Part shown: positions 55,664-64,000 of the stretch, piece by piece
Numbering within the stretch: position 1 is the stretch's first letter
Layout: each line of letters starts with the position of its first letter
Source of the DNA: Tenodera sinensis
Taxonomy: Eukaryota > Arthropoda > Insecta > Mantodea > Mantidae
DNA length: 64,000 bases
Direction: 5' to 3'
Assembly (NCBI GenBank): GCA_030765045.1
Contig: CM060964.1
Span: 278,887,388 to 278,951,387 of the forward strand
Position numbers and translations under genes: made by a program
Notes under the pieces: model-generated
What the model was told of the DNA's origin: nothing
Seen by the model: only the letters and a program-made list of their open reading frames with translations
The model's database searches: none

Positions 55664-57342
55664 ACTAAAATAGATTAAGAAATTGAAAAATTGTCTGACT
55701 GCAGCTTTGTGTTAAATAGCTAAAACACTCCTCTTTTCGTTGTCAGTGCGCCGCGAAAGCGAAATTTGTAATAGTTCACTAATTAAGTCGGTCATACTGG
55801 CATTACAGAGTGATAACGACACGTTCGGGTCTCTGAGATCTTCGTTCGTGGAGTATGGCTGTTCGGAAAATGTCGCATAAATTCGGATTTGGGCCGGCAA
55901 GTGTTCGGACTGCTGGCAGACGCGTCTACGCATGCTCGGAGTGCATATACAGGCCGAATGTTTCCTTATCCCTATTCAAGGGCCTCGTACTGAGGAAATG
56001 GGGCCGGGCAGGCAGAGGTTAAGCTAGCCTGCTCTCCACTACCCAGGTTCCATGCGTATCATTTCTGCCGCGCGTTTCAAACACGCAGCGCAGTTTTGAT
56101 GAATCGGAATTGAGATTAAAGGATTTGACCATGCGCTGGTCATTATAACCGAGAAAACTTTTCTTGAACTGCAATTTAGGGGAAAATGACGCTTCAAATG
56201 ATAAAATGCAGAATCATAGTTAAACATTATTTGTTGATGTATTACGATAGGGTAGGCAATGCCTACCCTGCCTACCCTGAGGAGCCGCGCCTGGTGGCGT
56301 GGGAAGACTGTAAAGCTTGTTGGACAGAATCATTTTCGTTATGGCTGATATTACCGCTCACATTGCTACTCTTTTAGTAAATTTATTTCTTTTTCGAAAA
56401 CTTCATTTTTTGTTTCTGCAATTCCTTCCAGGCGACTGTTAGTGCTGGCACTCAGAATACTTATAGATAGCGCAAGGGCTTTCACGCCCTGAATTTCTTT
56501 AATAATTGAGGATATTTCTTCCTCCATAGTACTGCTTAGCTGGGTCTGTACTCTTAACGGACTTTCTCTGTTGTCTTGGATTATTCCTAATACCCTTTGT
56601 TCCGTTTCCTTGTTGGCCCTCTCACAATTCAATTTCGTCTGTTCCACTTAAGCACGTACGTTGTCTAAGCCCTGTTGCTATTTACCAATAGTTCACTTAT
56701 TTCCTGGATTTGCGTGGCATTTTTTTTTCCTGAGTTCCCTGTTACTCTGGATAATCTCAATTCAAGGGACGCATTAACTTTAGTTTGTAAACATTTACTT
56801 TATTCCACCAATTTTCTGTCCAAGTTTTGGCTTCGTTCCTCGAGTTTTCTATCAAACTTTCCCTCCAGTTTACTTCCTAAATTTTGGCTTTGTTCCTCGA
56901 GTTTTCTATCTAATTTTCCCCAGTTTATTTTCCAAATTTTGGCTTTGTTCCTCGAGTTTTCTATCCAATTTTCCCCCAGTTTACTTTCGAAATTTACACT
57001 ATTTTCGTCTAGTAAGCAACCAAGCGACCCTTGTGGAGAGAGTAGGTCATTACCCTCACCACCGCGTCAGCTGTTATTTTCTGCCGTGTCCATGGTGTGA
57101 TTTCTTTGGTCTTGCATGCTGGCGACATTAGACAGAGATTTTCTAATCCTCAGAAACATTAAACTTGCGCAATTATAAATTCTGCATTGTCTTACCTTCT
57201 GCTGCGATAATGATTACCGTCACCGTCGTTGAAGTTCTTGTAGCTCCGGGTTCGAATCTTGCGCCTCCCTTGGGTATTAAGTTCCTGGGTTGCAGTTTCC
57301 CGTTGTCGACGTCCTCTCCGTCGTACGTCTGGAACGTTATCG

Positions 57343-57360
57343 GCCCCATGTTGGGCGCCA
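57343..57360 (-). other. Primer-binding site, tRNA-Lys type
   Basis: On the minus strand TGGCGCCCAACATGGGGC, which matches the 3' end of an insect-type tRNA-Lys with one mismatch (from memory of tRNA sequences). It directly abuts the presumed LTR end (TGCATACA) at 57361 and precedes the gag leader. Confidence 0.72.
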
Positions 57361-58095
57361 TGTATGCAGCGGTTTTCACTGCCCGCCCTTACCTCAGGTC
57401 GCCCCAGTGATGACCAGATGGCTCAACGTCCTTCGTCTCGTCGATGCAGCTGAGGCGCCAGCTTCTCAGGGTCTCAGGCTTGACGAGAGATTTTAGTCTT
57501 CGGGAAAGGAGCGGTGTGTTGGACGGTGATAGGAGGGAATGGGTTTTACAAGGGATTCCTCGGAAGAAAAACACGAGATGCACTTTTCCTATTGGTACTT
57601 TGGGTTACAGGAATCTCTGCAAGTCCTATCTTGAACCCCTTTAGTGTAATATGCTCACTTACTATACCGAATGAACCCCAATTCCTTTGTATGTAATCTA
57701 CTTGTCGCGGCTTAGTGGCACTTGACAAGGCACTCCATAATGTGGCGTCCATTCCGCGACTCAGTGACACACCATCGCCGTACATCTGATAGTGACGAAT
57801 TGTGTGAATTTTCTCACCAACACTTGTCTCAAGGCAGTGGAGAAAGATTTCGAATTGTTCACCATAATCAACATGTTCTCTCCCCTGACTGGATATTTTG
57901 ATTGGACTTTTAAGTCCATTGGTTCTCTCTTTGAACCTTTGAATTTTAGCGACGGTTTAAGAGTTCGTTTAGAGACGCGCGGCACTTTAGGAAGGCGGGT
58001 AAACATCCCTAACGACACAATAGAACGCCAAGCTTTTATTGCCCCACGCCAAACGCTTTCCCCATGGCCTGCAGAAATTATCTTGTTTTCTTGAA
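57361..58095 (-). repeat. Presumed 5' LTR of the Gypsy-like element (far border uncertain)
   Basis: Starts at the primer site with the expected CA-type end (tgtatgca on the plus strand). No second LTR is present in the window, so the far border cannot be fixed; 58095 is a guess based on where compositional character changes. Confidence 0.45.
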
Positions 58096-59250
58096 CGGGA
58101 AACTTAGATTTCCCTGCGTAACTGTGCCTGTATTTATTTATCAGCCTTTATGAGACTTACAACGTAAACATAATTTTTCAAGGCCTTTTTGTTTTATATA
58201 ATTTTCAATGCAATTACTTCTAAAACATGGATAATTAATAAGCTGGGTGTTGATTAACTATCCATATTTCCTTAATTATGACAGATTAAGGTTCCATTTC
58301 TAGACACCCATTGCCACGCGGAAATACCGCTACACCCGGGAACGGGAAAGGAGACTTGGGCAAGTTATAACTTATTCGTTGAAGTTACTAGGCATGGCAT
58401 GTTAGATTCATAGTGCGTATTAGACTTTTCGCTGTATAAATTAACTAAGGCAGCCGTGCCATAGAACAGCCGCTAGCTAAAGCTCTCTCTAGTCGCAGGC
58501 TAGAAAAAATATGATTGGTCAGTTAGAAAAAAATGAATTTCCAGAGCACAATATCCGCTAGTTTTTCTGGTATCTTGTTATTGTTTCTGGGCTGGTGTGA
58601 ATCAAAATATTGAGTTCTGCCTTGATTGCCATTCCCGGAATCGTTATGTTTATCGTTGTTGGGTAGTTGTGAACCAGCCTTAACAATTTTACTGTTTTTT
58701 TTTTCTATGTTTAGATTTATGTAGATTAAATATACGTGGTTTCTATTAGTAGGCGAAGTAAACTACATTATAAATACAGTATACATTATAATTTGTATTG
58801 AAATATATGGTAAGAAAATAAATTACGATTTACAGGCATATAACTTGTAGTTTGAAATATTAAGTTACTGAGAATCATTTACTACCTCCCTTGTATTTTC
58901 CCCGACTAAGCAGATATAGCAAATAATACTGGAAGGCTTGCTCTCACAGAGGGCAGTATTGCATTCCCCTCATGCACATTTAGTTTTTCTGTTCTTTTTC
59001 TCTTTATGCTCGGTTCTTATCGTTTCCTTTTCAGTAAGGATGATTGTGCATTCGGCAAACCATCTGCCGTGGGTTCATCATATTTATATTTTATTTTACA
59101 TGCCTGTTTTTGCAGCTTCAACTGCACCAAGAAGTTTGGTATATGTACTGTGAGCGCGTGTCTCTGTTGTTTTCCAAGTTTTTCTCCTTTTTTAAAGTTT
59201 GTTCCAACTCTTGGTGTAAGTAATAGCGTGTATTATCATCAACAACAATA
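58096..59250. other. No gene recognised
   Basis: Unassigned DNA, AT-rich, with no domain or repeat I recognise. Confidence 0.45.
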
Positions 59251-59309
59251 ATAATAGTAATAATAATATGATGGTGGCGGTGGTGGCGGCGGCGGCGGTG
59301 GTGGTGGCG

Positions 59310-59321
59310 GCGACGACGACG

Positions 59322-59377
<56 letters not shown>

Positions 59378-59625
59378 GATGACCACACAACACATGATGA
59401 ACCTACTCATCTTCGGCAATCTTGTTCTGCAGTAACACTTTAGGATAAAATCACTCCCGAACACTAAATATCGTAATATATATTTCATGCACTACTGTGT
59501 TGCGAACACAAAAATAACAGTAAGTACAACTGCATATACTGTTCTAAAATAATTCAAGACAAAATCACGCAAACATTAGCAATACCATGACGTCTACAGG
59601 TAGATTAATTAGCATTAATTAATAC
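59310..59625. repeat. Left arm of a long inverted repeat
   Basis: A GAC/GAT microsatellite followed by about 245 bp that is the near-exact reverse complement of 62430-62670 (e.g. atgatgaacctactcatctt, tcaagacaaaatcacgcaaa, gtctacaggtagattaatta). Differences are a few substitutions and short indels. Confidence 0.92.
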
Positions 59626-60006
59626 GACGTCTAAACAGAATTTTGTTTTAAAATCTATCGGTTGGCCTCTCTGCAACGGATTCAACAAGGGCTTCTGTGG
59701 CAACATATCGGATGCAATAACACCAACTATGACCGTAGCTTCACTATGTGTGTATTTCACGAACAGCTGGCGGTACTAATGCAACCTCACAGATGGAATA
59801 TCACCAAATATAACCAGACCGACCGCGCCATGAGGCAAAAATGTCTGTTGCTTTTTGGGATTTCCCAATAAGCTGTGTCCTCTATAGCACATATGCGCCG
59901 CGAGAGCACGCGGAGCACGTAGCAGCGGGTCTGGGTTTTAGGAAGGAGTGAACAAAAGACAACTGACAGTAACCATGAACGCAGCAAAGGATTACAACGC
60001 CATTAA

Positions 60007-60073
60007 CACTAGAACCCCGGCGCTCGCTAGCTACCATTAACTATCGTCCGATATGACACAATGCTGGAGGACG

Positions 60074-60105
<32 letters not shown>

Positions 60106-62112
60106 TTACCATTAACTACGGTAGCGGTCATTTTTGACCGTTCTTTTTTTTTGCCTTTTTGGTGTACATTTTACAACTTCTTTCTTACCATTTTGATATT
60201 ATTATTAGGTAACTAGGTTCAGTGTATTATTACTATGCATGTATAAATTATTGGAGAATTGCCTTTCGAGGGCATACATACGAGTTTTCTATACTAAATT
60301 TAATACGCTTTTGGTATGGAGAGTTAGGAGAAAAAATATTTAATTTAGTAGTATATAAAAAACCCCGTACGATGAACGAGTCTTCTTTATTTATCTCTGT
60401 CTTTCAACAGTATGTTTACTCAAATAAGAAAAAATAGCTCAAATTCTCAGAAAGGCGGAATATAGTGTAATAGTACAACTAAGAATATTTGTGATTATGT
60501 ACATGAGAACTCAACTTTATGTATAATAGAACAAGTAATATTCCAACACACATCTTTATATTAGTAAACTTATTACAGTATGACAACTATGTTAGTACTT
60601 CACAGAAAGTTCCTTTCATTGTTATGAACATTCACTTATGCTTTGCATTTTACACACGTAAGAACTTTTCTAACTTCTGCTGTGCATTTTCCACATACTG
60701 GTTTCTTGCAAATGTGACAGGAATTGCTTGCTTTGTTCTGTCTGCAGTTATGACCTATTTGACACTGTCGTCGGCGATTAGGAGTTAGATGTTCTTCGGT
60801 TGGATTAGTCTGTGTACAACGTTGTCTAGTTTCCCAGTAGGCTTCTCTTAGCTCTTCAGCGAGTTGAAAGACGAACTTGCGGCGTGAAAGTTCCTTGCCT
60901 TTTATTTCTCGAAGCACTATCCACGGGTCGATGGCAGCTAGTTCCAATATGTTGTAAAAAACATGCATCGGCCAACTGCGGGTACCAACACGAGAGGAAA
61001 ACAATCATGCCATCTGATCAATCACATCCACTCCATATTTAGTCTTGTTATAAAACTCAACTATTTCAGGAAGTTTCTTGGAGGCTGCAGATATTGCAGA
61101 TGAGTTGTGAATTGTACTCATTATAATTATATTCTTCTGTGGCTTTCCTTGGTAGATGGTTAGCAAAATACCGTTGTTTGTTTTCATAAGAATGGTATCA
61201 TAAAGAGGAGCTCTGGAATTTCTTAGGTGATCAGGAGCTTCTCGTCTCGATCTGTTCACATTTTCTAAGATACTAGTGCCTGACTCCTTTAGTCTTTTAG
61301 CTAGTGATAGTGAAGTAAAGTAGTTGTCGGTGGTGACGTTTCGTCTCCTTTTTGGAAAATAATTTGTTAGAAACATCACATGTCCTGAAACAGATTCGTT
61401 CTGAGGCCGCTGATTATCCTTCCCCAGGTATGGGATAGCGTTGCAGAGTTACTTTGAGTTCACATGTCCAAGCATCCAATATTTTTATACCAAATTTATC
61501 AGGCTTATTGGCCATGTATTGAATGAATAGGCAGCGACATTGTGTAGGATAAAGTTGTTCATCTACTGCAAGGAACGCACCTGGTATGTAGCAAGCCTCA
61601 CAGTTTTCAATAAATTTGTTCCAAATAGTTGAAACCAGTGCAAACCTATCCGTCTTTAGCCTTTCAGAACGGGATGACCTGGCATCAAATCGTAAAAATC
61701 TCATCAGTTCCACGAATCCGTCCCTTGCCATGGTATCAGAAAATATAGATGGCCCCACTTTTTGGACCAGAGTTCAGCTAGTTCAAGGCTTCTGCACTCA
61801 AGTGCATCCCGCAAGTAAAGAAGTCATGAAGACCGACAAAGCAGATTAGTGACAGTGAGAAATCCAACGATAATGCGAGCAAAAGCCTAACAAAATTTTA
61901 ACGGTCAAAAATGACCGTCTCTGGGGTTCGTGGTCAAACATGAAAAAGCACCCACGCAAATGATGACATGCAGAAAATTATTATGCTATATAAAACTAGA
62001 GGTTATATCAGGAAAAGTCATGAAAGGCCAAGTCTCGTTTTAAACAACTGGCGGAGTTAAACTTATTTAAATATCAAGAACGGTCAAAATGACCGCTGCC
62101 GGGGTTCTAGTG
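60007..62112 (-). mobile_element. piggyBac element, 2.1 kb, TTAA target duplication
   Basis: TTAA at 60003-60006 and 62113-62116. Perfect 15-bp terminal inverted repeats CACTAGAACCCCGGC. Subterminal copies of the short palindrome CGGTCA...TGACCG occur at about 60125-60142, 61902-61918 and 62081-62096. It encodes a broken transposase on the minus strand. Confidence 0.95.
60636..61830 (-). pseudogene. piggyBac transposase (DDE_Tnp_1_7), broken
   Basis: Read from high to low: SLELAELWSKKWG, shifted, then SIFSDTMARDGFVELMRFLRFD, LVSTIWNKFIENCEACYIPG, FLAVDEQLYPTQCR (first catalytic Asp), NKPDKFGIKI. Next come a frameshift near 61400, NVTTDNYFTSLSLAKRL (second Asp) and TKYGVDVIDQMA (third Asp), then an in-frame TGA, SSRVGTRSWPMHVFYNILEL. 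The C-terminal cysteine-rich end is CHICKKPVCGKCTAEVRKVL. All three catalytic Asp residues are retained, but at least two frameshifts and one stop inactivate it. The N-terminal 100 residues of a typical transposase are missing or unrecognisable. Confidence 0.9.
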
Positions 62113-62115
62113 TTA

Positions 62116-62330
62116 AAGCATACATACAATGACCTGGGTAAAATTGCTTTTTACGAATCTTTGAGCAGTGTAGAGTATCCGAATATTCGCAAATTTGCAG
62201 CGCGAATTATGACAATGTTTGCCAGCAGTTACATATGTGAATTGTGGGTTATTTTATGAAGCTAACAAAGCCAAGATTAAGGGCTAAACGTCCGATAAGA
62301 ATATGGCGACTACCATTAAACTTGCGTGTT
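62116..62330 (+). pseudogene. hAT dimerisation-domain fragment, interrupted by the piggyBac
   Basis: YNDLGKIAFYESLSSVEYPN followed by IRKFAARIMTMFASSYICEL matches the hAT C-terminal block (in the family usually P.LR..A.....FGSTY.CE..FS). The frame then decays (stops). The coding seems to have extended across the piggyBac insertion site. It lies between the arms of the long inverted repeat. Confidence 0.6.
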
Positions 62331-62429
62331 CTAGTAATAAATCAGCAGATGTAGCTAAGTTAGCATGGAAAACATTCTACAAGTGAATGTGACGACACTG
62401 CAACTTCAGATTTACTGGGCTACAATACT

Positions 62430-62700
62430 GCTAATTAATTAATCTATCTGTAGACGTCATTGTATTGCTCATGTTTGCGTGATTTTGTCTTGAATTGTTT
62501 TAGAACAGTATATGCAGTTGTAGTTACTGTTTTTTTTTGTGTTCGCAACACAGTAGTGTATGAAATATATATATTACGATAATTAGTGTTCGGAAGTGAT
62601 TTTATCCTATAGTGTTACGGCAGAACAAAATTGCCGAAGATGAGTAGGTTCATCATGTGTTTGTGGGTCATCATCTTCATCATAGTCGTCGTCGTCGTGA
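62430..62700. repeat. Right arm of the long inverted repeat
   Basis: Reverse complement of 59380-59625, and it also ends in a GTC/CAT trinucleotide microsatellite, so even the flanking simple repeat is mirrored. Confidence 0.92.
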
Positions 62701-63116
62701 TTATTTATTATCATTATCATCATGATCATGTCATCACCATTATAATTAAGTATTATCATTAATTATTATCATTATTATTATCATTATTACTATTATTACT
62801 ACTATTACTATTATTATTATTGTTGTTGTATTTCTTACGAGAGATCTGGCGGCGGTTCCTGTAAGATGAGGAGATCGGGCAACACCGAGAGATATGGGAT
62901 AGAAGGGACATCAGTGAGAGCAGAATGGCATTGCTCGAACATTTGAGAACGACAGATCCTGAGACCCTGAATCAAGAGGATGTTCCGATCTTTGCTAATG
63001 TTCAAAGGGAGGAAATCCTGAACATTACGCCAAGCTCTTTTGGGACCCTAGAAAAATGAAGAACTGGAGAGACGGTAAAGCAGTTTCCTTATCTGGCCAC
63101 AGACACATGCAGTTTG
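62701..63116. repeat. Degenerate TAT/ATC simple repeat, then unassigned DNA
   Basis: 62701-62830 is a degraded ATT/ATC array. 62831-63116 contains a 44-codon open stretch (62925-63059, +) with no recognisable domain; I do not call a gene. Confidence 0.6.
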
Positions 63117-63262
63117 AGCGGTAGAACTGGAACTTAAAAATTCAATGCCACAACTGGGATTTGAACCACAGACCTTCCGCTTACCGGGCGGATGCTCTAC
63201 ACACGGCTTGTGTGTTTAAAAACACCAACAGTAAGTTTGTTGTCATAAATAAATAATAATTA
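63117..63262. repeat. SINE family B chimera: minus head joined to plus tail
   Basis: 63117-63200 is the tRNA-Thr-like head and body in minus orientation (B box read on minus GGTTCAAATCC). At 63200/63201 it switches to the plus-oriented tail (acacggcttgtgtgtttaaa to aataaataataat). Confidence 0.88.
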
Positions 63263-64000
63263 ACATGCAGTTTGATCTTGCTGGTGAAGGCGGAATCGTT
63301 AGTACAGGAAACCTAGGATGACCAACTGGGATTCCTATTGAGGAAACCTCGGGGGCAGTCTAGAGAATTCACCCCAGATCAGAATTAAGAATACGTAGGA
63401 CCTCGAGTTTTCTGTGGTTTTTCACAAACACCATGGTCTCTTCATACGAAAGGAACTGTCTCCTCATGAGAGAGGTCAAGGCAAGATACAAATTCAGGTG
63501 GAATAAATATTTGGAATCCACCAGGAAAAGGACACCTTACTTTTACATTAGGTATAAAGCTAATAAGTGTTCGGTGACCTGGGGGTGATTATAAAAAATC
63601 CCAGACAGCACAAGATAGGGATCAGAAAGGCCTCAGAGAAAACTTAGAAGCTTTTCCGTGAACGCATACAAGAGTAAAGAGACTGTTTGCAGAAACTATT
63701 GGTCTCTGGGGATAGGGGCGGGCTGGCCTCATTGGAGGACCCCACCGTTTCATGGACCGATACAGAGAGGGAGACCTTGGGACTGTTGCTTGAAACTCAG
63801 TTGCGTGGGATACAAAATAATGGAGCAAGAGCTTGTCTCGGCGGTGGCACGTAGGCCCTCAAAAGAGGAATGGCGTGTTGCTCCTGAGATTGTGAATTGT
63901 AAAAAAATATTGCATGTGCCATTTTTTTTTCTTTTGGGCCTTTTAATAGCACAGATGTCGATGGGATTTCTCTGGCACTCTGTCACTAGGGCTGGAAAAT
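63263..64000. other. No gene recognised
   Basis: GC-richer than much of the window. An open stretch on the plus strand at about 63433-63587 (MVSSYERNCLLMREVKARYK, then FRWNKYLESTRKRTPYFYIR) looks protein-like but matches no family I can name. Confidence 0.4.

Noticed and set aside
56675..57100. 141-codon plus-strand frame
   Set aside because: Antisense shadow of the coiled-coil part of the minus-strand gag.

Overview
The window looks like arthropod, most likely insect, nuclear DNA from a large, repeat-laden genome. This rests on the mobile elements: I-group, R1-clade and Jockey-like non-LTR retrotransposons, a Penelope-like element with a GIY-YIG domain, piggyBac, Tc1/mariner, several hAT lineages, Gypsy-type LTR elements and at least four tRNA-derived SINE families. 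Long ATT microsatellites fit the same picture. I cannot name the order or species. I found no convincing intact host gene. The only host-like signals are one 60-codon exon with a splice donor and an in-frame stop (10756-10935, -) and one promoter-like stretch (about 32545-32690).

Layout. 0-15 kb: truncated reverse transcriptases; a near-complete RNase H-bearing LINE (copy A) ending in a long ATT array; an RRM-type ORF1 split by a SINE; a decayed RT; inverted-dimer SINE pieces; a Jockey/I-like ORF1 plus endonuclease lacking its 3' half. 15-23 kb: a dispersed AT-rich repeat, then a nearly full-length R1-clade element (minus strand) bracketed by TAG/CAG trinucleotide arrays and carrying a 265-bp hAT MITE inside its RT gene. 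23.07-31.34 kb: an 8.3-kb hAT element with an 8-bp target-site duplication (TSD). Its transposase is split by two complete retroelements with their own TSDs: an ORF1-only non-LTR element and a non-autonomous LTR element. 31-40 kb: a helix-turn-helix fragment, a 320-bp TTA array, a Tc1 relic, a SINE, a ZMYM1-like hAT relic and LINE copy C. 41.9-47.2 kb: Penelope-like fragments in both orientations, one split by a 996-bp hAT. 47.5-51 kb: four tRNA-derived SINE types packed together. 51.9-58.1 kb: a Gypsy-like gag remnant (minus strand, tRNA-Lys-type primer site) split by a hAT that is itself split by an inverted copy of its own family. 59.3-62.7 kb: a long inverted repeat enclosing a hAT fragment and a piggyBac element with TTAA ends.

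What ties it together is insertion order. At least ten insertions have readable target-site duplications, so much of the history can be ordered from sequence alone. The most unusual items are the self-nested hAT carrying a hitch-hiking MITE, the complete gag-only (ORF1-only) LINE with a perfect 3' hairpin, the R1-clade element sitting inside trinucleotide repeats, and a SINE family repeatedly found as inverted chimeras.
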